The position numbers and the translations under genes are program-made. This document shows positions 1 through 13,951 of a DNA stretch of 64,000 bases, piece by piece. Origin of the DNA: Cranoglanis bouderius (Eukaryota > Chordata > Actinopteri > Siluriformes > Cranoglanididae); contig CM042565.1 in NCBI GenBank assembly GCA_023630585.1, positions 11,426,513 to 11,490,512 on the forward strand, given 5' to 3'. The notes beneath the pieces are model-generated. The model worked only from the letters and a program-made list of their open reading frames with translations, was not told the origin of the DNA and made no database searches. How positions within the stretch are numbered: position 1 is the first letter of the stretch; every line of letters starts with the position of its first letter.

Positions 1-949
1 GTATAAGATGTTGGCATCGGAGCATGTAAACGGACACGGCAATCACACGATATTAACAGATACACTTCCCTGCTTCTTGACCCATTTTAATTGTGGATGT
101 AGTGTTTCCTGAAACGTCGATTCATGTTTCTGATTGGCTGGTTATGGTGAAATACATCACAATACGTTTCGATCTACGATAACTTTACGCACTACTCGGT
201 ACGATGCACCTAGTTTATGTTTTGCAAAAATTCCAATCAAACTTGCGTTCAGCTGGTGTAACTGGCTCCTCGTCATGTTTTCAGGTCCCGTTCCACTGGT
301 TTCATATCCGTGGTTAAAGTTGTGTTCTTCGATGTTCTCACACATCTCAGATCCCTCGATTGCTCAGTTGTGTTTGGACCGACCGGATTCTGTGCTTGGA
401 TTTTGTCTCACTTGTACTCCACTTTGGATAAAAGCATCTTCTGAATGAATAAAAGTGAATATAAACGTGTCGTGATTCCGAGGCTGTTTCATCGTTCATC
501 CAGGCTGATTTGTTTCATACTGACATGTTCCTAAACGCGCAGCCACAGCAAGCAAGATGGATGTTTTAGGTGCAATGCTACAACTTTGAACTCAGCATGA
601 TATATGATCACCTTTACTGCTGTTTTATCTACTCAGGAGTAGGCAGCGGTGCTTTTGTGGATGAAGTGGACCTCTCTCTGAAATGATTCAGTGTGTGAAC
701 TGAAAAACAAAGCTGTACATGTACAGTGTAACTGCATTTGTCGTCCGGACAGATGCGGCTTCAGAATCTTTCATCATGAGCTATTAGTCCATCTGTCCCT
801 CTTTAGTTTCCTCCACTGTCTCTGCTTGGCCTGAGATTCAGCTCAGGTTAACACCATGTCCAGTGTGAATGAATCAAACTCAAAACGAGAACTAAACTGG
901 TTTGACTGGTGGACTTGGATGTAAGTTGGGATGTACAGGATTTTATTTT
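1..949 (-). other. probable slc24a3-like 3' UTR and downstream flank
   Basis: No coding exon seen on either strand. The 3' UTR must start here, but its end is not determinable. A minus-strand ATTAAA lies near 82-87. Small reading frames around 134-448 have no recognisable similarity. Confidence 0.4.
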
Positions 950-1060
950 TTAAAGCTGCCCAAAGAGGATGGAGCAGAGGAGGAAGATTGAATAAAGCAG
1001 CAAGAGGCCCAAACCCAAACGCCGGTCCAGCTTCCAGCCGTTCAGGTGAACACTCAGCAC
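950..1060 (-). CDS. slc24a3: slc24a3-like exon 17 (last helix and stop)
   Basis: 111 nt including TAA at 952-950. Acceptor gcgtccag. Encodes VHLNGWKLDRRLG, a family hallmark, then a hydrophobic helix ending ILFGQL and the stop. In mammalian SLC24A3 the protein continues about ten residues longer (FNVFTFVNLPM tail); no such tail is visible in any frame just downstream. An AATAAA on the minus strand (947-942) lies only 2 bases after the stop and is probably too close to be the poly(A) signal. Confidence 0.85.
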   Translation of the reverse strand: MLSVHLNGWKLDRRLGLGLLLLYSIFLLCSILFGQL

Positions 1061-4000
1061 CTGGACGCATGAGAAAGCACACAACAAAACGCTTGGATTA
1101 AAAATTGTTTTCAAAATACTCAAACAGTTTAATATATTTGAGGTATGTGCTTATTTGGAGGTTCTGTGGACATCTGGATAGTCCTCGGAAAATAAATACA
1201 GCAAAATGCAAAATTGAAAGACCTAAAAATGTTTTTACTTTTAGTGAGGTTAAGGTTAGGGTTAAGGTTAGGGTTATGTGTAGCATTTCTTTTAATTCAC
1301 CGACATAACTCAATGAAAAGACATTAATTACAGTAAAACTATGGTGTATGGGTGTAAGACTAAGGGTTACTCACAGTGAGGAAGACGGATGCTAGTAGCA
1401 GGATAACTGAGTACACCAGACCTTTATTGTTGATGAACACCTGGCAATACACGGAAAGAAACAGTGACAGAAACAAGCCTGCATGAGTTTCTTCATCTTG
1501 AGAACTTCCTGGTTGTGGATTTTTCCCTTCAAGATATCAGTAGCGTATAGTCAATGCTATGAATAGCTTTTGAATAAATATAATTAATAAAACACAGTAT
1601 GAATGAATTAACAACATTATGGTTAATTCAATTCAATACAGTTTTAGTTGTAAAGCGCTTTTAACAGTGGACATTGTCCCAAAGCAGCTTTACAGAAATA
1701 TATACATTTAGGATATAAATTTTAAATGTATGAATTTATCCCTAATGAGCAAGCCAGAGGCGACGGTGACACCGGATAGTGCAAATAAATCCCTTCTATA
1801 ATTGTGTACTACATGGTCAAGTAGTGCAATTGTGTAACCAGGGAATTCAGTACAGTTTTCGCGTGAAGTCTATTTTGTTGAACGTATCCACTGTTTACTG
1901 ATGGAGACTTGAGTGTAAAACTGTTCGTGGCAAATGCAGCCCTAGAGCTATCATAGCAAAACTGTTCATATGAATTGTGGTCCAAAGCCATCCTCAGTAA
2001 CCTCAATGATCTTTAGGCTGTCCATGTGGGGCCATCCTCAGTTAATTAATAAAAGACCTACCAACACTGTGTCTCACTTATCAAGCTGGATACGGACGGA
2101 TTTATTCCTAAATCTTTCATATGAGCGTTTACACAAGAAATTCGGTATTCATGAAAATCCCGTAATTCATATTATAACTTATAGAAGTGATTTGGAGTCT
2201 CTAACAAAAACACATCCTCATGCTAATTCATTCGGACAGGGACTAACAATACCATTGGGAAAATTTTGAGAAACGCGGTCATTTTATATTATTGCCATTA
2301 ATTAAAGAACATAAATAACGAAAGCGAGCCAACACAAACCCATAAACTAAGACAAATAAGAATGATCGCTCAATTATAACAAAAGAAATGCCGCCATATA
2401 AAAGATGGATGAGCCGGTCTGTCTGCACAGAGCCGTAAGCCATAAACAAACGCTAAAAGATGTTCAAAGACCGGTATGAATTTTTCAGAGGATGAAAGCT
2501 GGGTTGTAAATTTTCCCTCCTCCGTTTAAATGTCACCTGACTTAATTCACACCTAATTCAACATCTGTGTATTTTTTTTTTTCTGGTGCTGTTACACTGC
2601 TAAATAATTTATTGCCATAGAAGTAGGTCAAAATATCTTCCACTTCTGCCTTTCGTCCTTTCCTTTCAGTGTTCATTTCGCACTCCCAACTGTCTCACCT
2701 TTTATGAGTTTTGTGGGCGTCACTAAATGCAAATGAGCTGTGCCAGGAACGTGCTTTGCACTATACAGGTGAGCAACATACACACGCGAGCACTAAGAAA
2801 ATCAGTGTTTCTGAAACTTCCGGCATAAATGTTTATGGCTTACACACAACTTTACTAAAAGATAGATAAACGAGACCCGTTATGATTTTTGACTCAATAA
2901 TCCAACATATGTGTGTAAGATGTATGCCAGCGGTATATAAAGTAGTAGTTCAGGTAAAGATGAACTATGACAAACACAGGAATAACAGCCTTTTTTTATT
3001 CTCCACATTTTTTTCTTTCATATCCTTCCACCTAGAATTGGATCTGTAGCTGTTTAAACATCTCACAAGTATGTCCCAGCTCTTAAAAAAAAAAGCGAAA
3101 GAGTGCTCACCGATGATCCATGTTCGACCACCAGCGTTCGGAGCATCCATGGGAAGCCCAAACCCAGCAAGATGTCAAATATATTACTGCCTATTGAGTT
3201 AGATACCGCCATGTCTCCCATACCTGACACACACACACACACACAAAAGAAAGAAACATTCTTGTATTTCTATTCATCCGTGAGCCTTTCATGCTCCCTT
3301 GATATTACACTATATTTACACACAGTATTATATAATACTCAAGTTCCTGAGTTGAACTTTTTGATCTGCTACAAGCTATGAGATTATTTGGGTAGGTTTA
3401 GGTAGCAGGTTTAGGGGGGGGGGGCTTTTGGCCTTTTTTAAGGTTTAAAGCTTTCTTCATCCACATGCAGACCCTTCCACTCACTGACCTTACTGAGACT
3501 ATTAAAGGCTCATTGTCTTCTTGGCACAATAATAGAGCTGATTGTCGAGTGTAGTAGAGTCCGAGTGGATATTATTGGTCACACTGTTATCATTCTGGAG
3601 ACACAGTCACTGTGCTGTAACTGATTACACCCTGGCAGGGAGACCCACAGTGTGCAGAATAAATTGGCCCAAATAGCAGTTCTGCCTCTCCATCTCATGT
3701 GAATGTAAATACATCTAACAACAATAAATAATTACCGTTGTATATACTGTTTCGCAATCGTAATCATCACTCAGTGGATCAGTGCAGTTAAAGACGTTTG
3801 CTTTATTCCAGTAACCAATCAATAATGACTAATGGAACTAATGAACTTAGATTAATAGTTATTGTGTACCTTGGCGAGCTACGATCAGGCTAGCCATGCA
3901 ATCCGGGACACTGGTGCCCGCTGCCAAGAACGTGATGCCCATGATATAATCCGGGATGTCCAGGGTGTAGCTGACAATAGTGACCTGAAGGGACAAATAT

Positions 4001-7000
4001 TGACATAACAGCATTTAATATCATCTCGCATCTACTTTTACAGTTGAAGTCATAAGTTTACATACACCTTGTAGAATCTGCCAAATGTTAATAACTGAAT
4101 ATAAAAAAAATATAAATAAGAGGGATCATATAAAATTGCATTTTGTTTTTTTTTTTAGTACTGCCCTGAATAAGCTATTTCACATAACAGATGTTTACAT
4201 ATCTGTTATCCACAACATATCTATCCACAAGACACAATAATAACTGAATTTACACAAATGAACCAGTTCAAAGTTTACTTAATACTGTGTGTCGTTACCT
4301 GGATGATCAATGATAGTTTTTATGTTTTGTGATAGTTGTTCATGAGTCCCTTGTTTGTCCTGAGCAGTTAAACTGCACACTGATCTTCAGAAAAATCCTC
4401 CAGGTCCTGCACATTCTTTGCTTTTCCAGCATCTGCATATTTGACCCCTTTCCAACAGCGGCTATATGATTTTGAGATCCATCTTTTCACACTGAGGACA
4501 ATTGAGGGATTCATACACAACTATTACAAAAGGTGCAAACATTCACTGATGCTCAAGAAGGCAACACGATTCATTAAGGGGGGGGGGGGGGGGTGTAAAC
4601 TTTTGAACAGGATGTAAATTGTTATTATTTTGTCTTCTGGAAAACACGTAAATATCTTATGTAGTTTCTAAATGAAAAATATAAGATCTTTAAACAAAAT
4701 AATAACAATTTACACCGATCATCCTGTTCAAAAGTTTACACCCCCCTGGCTCTTTATCTAGTGTGTTGCCTACAGCTTTCCCAGATAAACCAGCGGTGAA
4801 TAAATTTCAGACAGAAAGACACATTTTCTTCTGTTACCGATTTTATTTTGCACCAACTTTTACCTGTGGATTTACGAGCCTCTGTCTTGAGAACCAATCG
4901 CAACCCAGAAGGCAGGACTGTGGTCTCTTTTGTCAGTAAATAAATAAATAAATGGAGGAGCTGCTTATTCAGTCAGATCAGACTTTTGCCTCACTGGTTT
5001 CTTACTGTTGCTTGACACACATCCAAATTGAGCCATCTTTTCAACCAACACTATGTTTTTCTCTCTGCCTGCCTGCAATGTTGGCACCTTAGATATTTTG
5101 ATAATACCACAGCAATTTGAGTTCTCTTACCATCCACACCATCAGGTAGGAGAAAATGGCGATCCAGAGTGTGGAGGAGATGAAGGTGACCATGAACCAG
5201 CGATGCCAGCGAGGCAGAATGCAGTTGGGCACGGTGTAGTACAGCAGCACACCCAGTGGCCATGATACTACCCACTTAACACGGGCTGCACAACCATCTG
5301 GTGAACACGTAGTCATAATAAAATGATTATTCATTTACTACTTCAGATATAAAGATACAAAATAACACTTCGATCTATTAGATCCATAATGACTAGCAGA
5401 AGGTTTGGGATAACCTGGCACATGGAGAGGTCTGAAGATTCCGTCCCTGTCTTCCTCTTCCTCAGGCTGAGGGTTATCTGTTTTCACAGCTCCATCTATG
5501 TCTATCCTCTCTCCATCCTGAAGGGGTCTCTCCACACTCCCTCCGTTCTCAATCCCTCCCGAGCCGAATGTCTTTACTGGGCTTCCCCTCTGCCCTGATT
5601 CCCTTATCAGCCTCTGTCTCTGAAAAACAGAGTCAACAGTTTCTATAACTTGTAACATCAGTAATAGGGTGATAGGCTGATACTGTACTATTTTCATGTA
5701 TGCCCATGCTAGTTACTATGAATATATGTATCATATCATATATATTTATATTAAAATAATTTTCCAACATTAAAGTTAAGGACTAAGGGCTAGTTTTTTT
5801 TTTTTTTTTTAAATCCTTATAGAAATGTTCAGCCCTTTTTTTTAAAACCAGAAAATAAAATGACTGTATGAAAGGTATTGCTCCTTATACCACGGCACTG
5901 TTGAATTCTCAATTCTGATTGGTCAGAGGTTTGTTCTGTTTATTTATCTACAACAGCAGCTCTGACAGTAATGTCAGCTGTAATTCAAATTCCCAGGTTA
6001 TATTAGTGCACTTGTAGTATAATGTTTCTGTAGTAATAACCCATTTAAAGACCTGTAAGTAACACATTTAAGAAAAGCATATAATATTTGACATGGTGAA
6101 GAGTTCTGTATGAAGCTGTTTATTTAACATTTATGGAAGGAGCATCCAGTTTCAGAGCTTTGAAACAGTCAGTGAACAAAGTCTGTTTGTCTTTATTTTG
6201 TCATTGTTTATATTGCTAATAAATTCGATGACGATGAGCTCCTTTGTACATTTAAAAATATATTTTGTAGTGGTGCTACTATAAATTAAATAAACAAAAT
6301 GAACACTGCAGAGGCATGAAGATAATAATGTGCTTAAGGCAACAGCTGGAATATATTTCAAAACAGATGTATTAATAGGATTGCTATTTAGTTCCCAGTA
6401 CTTTATAAAAACAATGCATATCAATCAATGCAATACCATTTTTAATGATTTTCATCTGGTGTGATTTGGGTCCCCTGTATATAGAATATATATATATACA
6501 TATTTTCAGACAGCAACCTAAAACTATGAAAACGTCTCTGTTTCTTATTGTTTCTTCCAGTCAGAAATATCCCAGGCTGTTCTCCTGCTGGCTGGGCCTG
6601 CTATGTAAACCACAATACGTCCATCAGAAAATGACCTGTAGACATCAGTGGAATCTGAATACTGGGTGTGTGATGGTGTGTAGTGTGTACTGATGGTGTG
6701 TAGTGTATCTCACTTCGCTGATGAGTACGCGGCCGGCCATGCTGAGACGAGTGCGAGGTGAGAAATGGGGCGTGATCATGATACGTAGCCCCGCCTCTGG
6801 AAAAGAGAGCTGGTGAGGCCTGAGGATCAGCAGCTCATCCACCATCACTACTGGAGAGTCCTGCTGTGCCGCGCCAGACTGACCTGAGGACAGTACTGAG
6901 ATATATTAACCTACACTGACCTGAGGACAGTACTGAGATATATTAACCTACACTGACCTGAGGACAGTACTGAGATATATTAACCTACACTGACCTGAGG

Positions 7001-10000
7001 ACAGTACTGAGATATACTAACCTACACTGACCTGAGGACAGTACTGAGATATATTAACCTACACTGACCTGAGGACAGTACTGAAATATATTAACCTACA
7101 CTGACCTGAGGACAGTACTGAAATATATTAACCTACACTGACCTGAGGACAGTACTGAGATATATTAACCTACACTGACCTGAAGACAGAACCAATACAT
7201 AGTATTCTACACTGACCGAAGAACAGTACCGAGATATATTATTCTACACTAACCTGAGAACAGGACTGAGATATATTAACCTACACTGATCTGAGAACAG
7301 TAATGAGATACATTATTTTACACTGACCTGAGAACAGTATTGAGATAAAGTGTAGTAATCTACACTGACCTGAGAACAGTATTGAGATAAAGTGTAGTAA
7401 TCTACACTGACCCGAGGACAGTCCAGTACCATCATAGTCATACTGTTCTAAAAGCAGATGTTTGACCTTTATACCTGGAGCCAAGAAATTTTCGCACTTT
7501 TAAATTTGTAGTTTGTATATGTTGTATTTTAAAAATACACTGACAAATGTCAGGCTACCAGAGCTCCACACACTGTCCTCCCCAAACACACAGAGATCAT
7601 CACAGATAATAATGTGACTGTTACCAAAAACACCAACCAAGTGCTGACAGCACCAAACACACACACAGACACGAAACATATGAACAGACTGATGCAACAG
7701 AATAAACACACACTGGCTCACACTAAATTAGGAAAAGAGATGCAGAAGCAGCAGCGTGATGTCCCTGTCTAGAACAGCACAAACTCCCCAGTAATAAAGT
7801 GATCTAATCAAAATACTATTTCAAAATATTTTTGTAAACTCTTCTGAAGAACAGAAAAACTAAATAGTCAAGAATACAATTTTACTGGACAAGTTCACAT
7901 TTTGTAAACTATTATTTCAGAGATTGATTGCTTCTTATTATTTTCTGTAACAAAAGGGTTTAAAGTGCAGTACAAATGGAGTTCATAAATTAAACTATTT
8001 CCTTTTCTTGTCTCCCAACGATACTGAAAAAGGCAGGAGGCCGTGTTTAACTCCTCATCATCAATAAGACAAAATGGAGGTGTAAACAAGGATTAGACCT
8101 TTTCTCAGAAGCACCATGGAGGTATTGCAGTTGGCTCCATCCTCCACAGTGTCATCGTTTCTAGGGGTTTCTCCTCGCAGGCAGCACCGGCCTGGACCAA
8201 TGCACCGGTGCTCCACGAAGCTCGCAATCTGACTGTTAAATCTAGGCACAGGAGAGCAACGTGAGCACGCACACACCAACAACAAGCTGTGTTCACTTTC
8301 CAAAGAAAAAATACTCAAAAAAAAAATCTACTGTTTTCAATACTGTAACTATTAAATGGAAGCAATTATACAACAATGACAAAAGTATAGTACAGATGAG
8401 TGCAAAAGTTTGCATCCCCATGGGGTTCTGGCTGTTGAAAATGTCAATTTGCATCAATTATTTTAAAATAATAAAATTCCAGGACCCTAAAACTAAAATG
8501 TGGCTGTATCCTGCAACAATGCAACATCAGAATTAACATAAAAATAGTTGCAAAAGAACCAAAACATCAAGGAGTCAGAAAGACCCTCTTGGGTTTAGAA
8601 GTTATTAGAGAATTGATTATTTTACGTTTAGAAATAGAGATACAAACCATTAAACTGATATTTTGTTTTTAATATCTTAGGACACTATTTGTGTATCATA
8701 GTAACAATGAAGGAACTCATTCTCTTAATTCATATTGATTTACTAAAGGATTTCATGTGTGAAAACATGTGCCTGCTCGATAAAAAAAAGAAAAAAAAAA
8801 TCTACAATCTTATTTACCAACAGGGTCTACATAGGATTGTGTCTTTCACATGATCAACATAGCATGTGTTGTCCAGTTTTGCACGTTTGCCTTAATGAAT
8901 ATGTGATTTAGGGTGTTTTTACCTTAAAGTGCAAAATGCAGGGCCTTATCTCGGCAAACAGATTAATTCTGGACCTATAATTTACCGCCGCATTAAAGTC
9001 ACCTTAAGAACGGCAATTATGCGCACAAATTAAGACATACAGAGGGCATGTATTAAATTTGCAGTAACCCGATTCCACCAGCTGAAGACAAAAATACATA
9101 CTATACTAACTTAGTAAGGAGAATGTTTATCTAAATTATGCCTTAGTAAAAATAATCAGAACATAACACACTAATGTCTACAGGCTTTTATTAATTTACT
9201 TGTATCATATTTTGAACAGTTTCCTTGATATATGAACTCGCAGGAGCTACTGGAAACATTTATCGCACACAAAAATCTCATTTACATACTGTTTCCTCCC
9301 CCAACATTGCACAATTGCGTAATTCATCCAATTATCCTTTTTTTTTTTTTTAATTACCTGCAACACTATTCCCATTTCGTACGCATTCACCACTAGAGGC
9401 TTATACAACTGCTGACTTCTCGAATCTGATTGCTCAGAACTTGTTGATTTTTTTCAGTAGTTCCGGCTGCAAGGCAAATCACAAGTTTATATTATTGTGC
9501 TCAATCGAATGTGTTATTGTTTCTATAGAAACACCTTACACAGGGATTTGTATGGTGGATGCTACACATAAACAGATAAAAAAAAAATAAAAAAAATTGT
9601 GTGTAATTGTTGACGAGGTGAAGTTTTCTGTGAGGAGACGTATCACAGCATGACACCACGCCCTGCCGTGTTTCATTCCTTATTTAGTAAATCACAACCT
9701 AAATGTCTTGGTGTCAATTTGTTTTCTTCATTGTGTCCTAAGGGTATGCAAACTTTTGCACTCAACTCCACACGACTGCATTGACTCACTTCATGATGAG
9801 AATGTAAACTCCGTACATGGAGATCAGGAGCATGGACTCCCACCTGGAAGAGTGTACACAAGACAGATAAATAGAGCTCAGTGCCAGATACATGCTCTAT
9901 TTGGAATTTGTTCGTTTGGACCAAAGCGTGATAAATGCTGTGTGAAAGATCCACAGCGATGCTCAATGACTGCACTTGCTGTTCTAAAGGAGGAAATAAT

Positions 10001-10376
10001 GTTCCCTGATTGGTCGTTCTCCCCTTTTAATAAGTTTTTTTTTTTTAAATGTTTAATTTGTGACTGATTTCATTGCGAAGGCTGTTCTGTATAAGCAAAG
10101 CACAGAGGTAATAAGCCTGTTTGATGCATTCATTCATATGTAAAAGTAATGAAGGGCTGTAATTAGACTCACCACACAACCCTCTCATCATAGATGACCT
10201 AGAGGAGCAGTTCAGGAAATGAATAAAGGCAGCGAATTAATGACAGCGAGCATCAGTTATTATAGAATATAGCAAATCAGTATTTCATCAGTTTATTCAG
10301 TAGGTTATTCATGGGATAATCTAACATTTGACTGGCTTTACCAGTGTTCATCTTAATCAGGGACATTTATCTCTCG

Positions 10377-10421
<45 letters not shown>

Positions 10422-11880
10422 CAAGATCAAAGCCAGAACTGAGAGGATGTAGTAGAGTGAGTCTCGGAACAGAGACCACCAGGTAAGAGCCACCGGCTGT
10501 GAGCGAGAGACCGAGATCCACATTACTGATCACACACAATAACGCTGACTCACAGTCACTCATGTTTCAGACAGAGGACAGCTGATACATACTAATGCAA
10601 ACGTGCTAAAACTGATAACAAGAACATCCTAGCACAAAGAGAGAAGAAAAAAAAAACCACCACAAAATCCTAGTGTATGTCACTGGCTTCATGCTAACAC
10701 CATAAATAATAAAACACACCGATATTTAACGGAAATCTACAGAAATATCTGGATTTATAAAGTATAAGCATACTTTACACGATTTGCAGTCTGCTCAATG
10801 TCCATGTTATACTGCACATAATACTGCAATAACCATTTTTAGACCGAGTACAAGTACGTTTGTTGGTTCTGATACTGATACTGAAATAATCGACATACAC
10901 TGAAAACCCTAACAAGTTGTCTGTACTCAAATGATTGAGTAAACACGTTCCCTCAATTTAATTGAGTAATGGGGTGTCCCAAAACTTGTATATTTAAGTT
11001 CACTTAAGACGTTGCTCATGTAGACTGTACTTAAATCGTTAAGTTCACTTCACTTGGTGTGCATATAGTGGACTTTATAGTTTACCGAGCAGGACTCGAA
11101 CTCAGGTTGTGGTAGGGAGAGCGCCACATGCTAGCCACTGGTCCACCAGGGAACCTGTATTCGTTAATAATTAGGTTCACTTAACCTGGTGTTCATTTCA
11201 AGTGTACTTAAATACAGCGTGTCCCAAAAGTCTGCATACATAGGGGAAATTAACACTTTTTAGCAAAAATTTACTTTATTTACAAAACATCCTCTACATG
11301 ATTGCCATTTGTTAGTAAACACACACAGAGTCGTCTCTCCTACTCATGATGAATTCTTTTGCAATTCTCTACCAATCAGTGCATTAGTTCACTTGTTGCC
11401 AGGCGGAACTCCTTGCATGGCCAATCACATTAAAGAAAGACCAGAGTGAGCTATTGTAATAAATCATGATTTTGAGTTCATAACACTTGAAATCTTAAGT
11501 TTATGTATTTCGAAAGTAAATAAGTTAAACGAACTTAGATTTTGGGTTCAAAACTCATTTGACTCATTTTAAGTAATGTTTAGTCATGATTACTTGATTG
11601 TTTAAGTGAAGACAACATTAGGGTTTACAGTGTCGTATTAATCAGGTGCATCATGGAAAATTTTTTATTTAGCTCTGTTTATGTTGGCTGTTCCTGTTTA
11701 TTCCTAGCAATGAACTCCTCATGCTTGGTCTAAACTTTAATACAGAGAGTCATTAGAGTACATCAGCGAGCATGGTCATTAACAATGAGCGCAAGGTGCC
11801 AGGAGTGAAGCGTAGACCCTGTCGAGTGAGGGAAAAGGAAGCGGCCGTGCCTCGGTGTTCAGTGCTCGCAGAAGTGAACT

Positions 11881-11917
<37 letters not shown>

Positions 11918-13908
11918 TGACAGTTTCTCTGCACACTTCACTGCTCTGTGCTCATGAATAACTGTGTGTGCACACAGTTCATGGCACCTTACGCTCATTT
12001 GTAATGACCACAAACGCTGACACTGTTCTGCACCCTCAGGTCGGCCACCCTCACACTCTCGATTAAAGATACTGTTTAAACAACGTACGTTTTATAGGAA
12101 GATGCTGTAGCTCCTCCTCTTGATATTTTCACAGAGCACAGTTTGCCATCTGCTTTGCTTTGACTGCTATCAATAATCGCGAAATACGTCCAGACGCCGT
12201 CATTAAGGGTGCGCCTCAATCGGCTCCCTAGTTCAGTAGTCAGGGCACTGATCAGGGAGTCGGACATTTTAAGGGCTGTCTCAATCAAAAAATTCTGCAA
12301 TGGAACCTTCACTCCCCAAAAAAATCCCACAATGCATCGCAGAACTCACTGTGTTCCCTTACTGGAAATGACATAATATTTTCTGAAGCCTCTCAACTAA
12401 AGAACTCTCAGCCAATCAAATGATTTCTTACTTTAGCGATTTTTAACTTTATTTGACGTTCTATATACGATTTGTTTGAGTCTAATGACTTTTAAGCCAC
12501 TAGCTAGCCTACGATCCTGCTTGAAGTACCATGACAGAAACGCATGTGATTAAGCTAACAAATTTACATGATGTATAATGTCGGAAAGATACCGGTCCTG
12601 CCTGTTGTTGATAAATGCCAGTGGTGAGGTTTTAAAATGAAACTGAGTCATCAGTGTCCCAGGAAGCTGACCTAGGGAGCTAGGAAGCTGATTGAGATGC
12701 ACCCTTAGTGTCATCTGCTGATTAGTGTGGCAACGTACACTATCTGTACGTCACATAGTATCACATGGTATCGGAATTTGGTATCGAAGCATTTTTTTGC
12801 GTATATGAGTACAATCATTAGACTGATACCCAATACCTAATATCACCATTGATGCATCCCCAATAATAAGTATAGACTTCAAGCAAAAAAATATTTTTAG
12901 AAGTTTATTACTGACAGGAAAGGAAAACATAACTTGTATGCCTAAAATACTCGGTATACAGTTCCCTCCACTAATATTGGCACCCTTGGTAAATATGAAC
13001 AAAGAAGGCTGTGGAAAAATTGTCTTTATTGTTTAACCTTTTGATCTTTTGCTCAACAAATTCACAAAAATACTCTGCTCTCATGGATTTCAAACAATTG
13101 CAAACAAAACACAGGTTTAACAAAAAATATATATATATCAATTTTTCACAGCCTTCTTTGCTTCATATTTACCAAGGATGCCAATATTAGTGGAGGGCAC
13201 TGTATCAACAAATGATAATTATGATGTATACAATACATACTGAAAGAAAATATAAAATGGTGATGCACAGCTCATTTTACCCTATTTTTGCATTTATTAA
13301 TTTACAAACGTGCACTTTGTGCTTTCTATTGGCTCACAAGATTGAGTCTAACTAGATAAACGCTGGCACAAAGTGAAAATAACGGCAAAACAAATGTGCA
13401 CGTGTCATGATCTGTTTCCTTCTTGTATGCCCTATATAATTTGGCCTGATTTCTGTTTTTATCTGAAAAAGCAGTTTTAGATGTCTCTCGTATCACCATG
13501 GATCACCAAGAGATCGAAAATCATAAATGCTATGGCTAAACTGTAGACGGCCGCACCTCTGCTAATGGCCGCAAAACTTTTACAAAACTTCGCAGCATCG
13601 AGCAGGCATTAAAGCAACTGCAGAAGCCTCATTATTCATGTTTATGCTTTTTATGAAATGAAAATGAACACTAAGCTTGAAAAAAGCTCAAAGCTGTCAG
13701 AACTCACAGACTAACAACTAATGCAGAATGCTGGTCCCATTATCAGTAGATAGAGCAGTCACAACTGGAAAAATTCAAATTAGAGACTAAAAAAACAGTC
13801 AAGGCTACAGAAGCAGTCTCCAGCATTAAAATGTATAAATAAATGCATCCATTGCAGGATAGAAATTTTCACACTTTCTCTTTTTTTGCCCTTTTTTATA
13901 CTTCCTGA

Positions 13909-13951
<43 letters not shown>

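Larger units (their letters stand above)
10898..11632. mobile_element. non-autonomous DNA element with CACTG...CAGTG ends
   Basis: The left end CACTGAAAACCCTAACAAGT and right end ACATTAGGGTTTACAGTG are inverted relatives. The interior is rich in repeated AAGTTCACTTAA-type words. It carries a tRNA-like block (11083-11154) and a fragment of another transposon end (11214 onward). No coding capacity. The superfamily is unassigned. Confidence 0.55.

Noticed and set aside
6879..7420. CRISPR-like array
   Set aside because: The repeats are directly tandem with no spacers and lie in a vertebrate intron; it is a minisatellite.
7281..7484. Extra exchanger exon between exons 10 and 11
   Set aside because: The frame is made of minisatellite units; exon 10 joins exon 11 in correct phase without it.
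11083..11154. Functional tRNA gene
   Set aside because: A- and B-box words exist but the acceptor stem does not pair, and it lies inside a transposable element.
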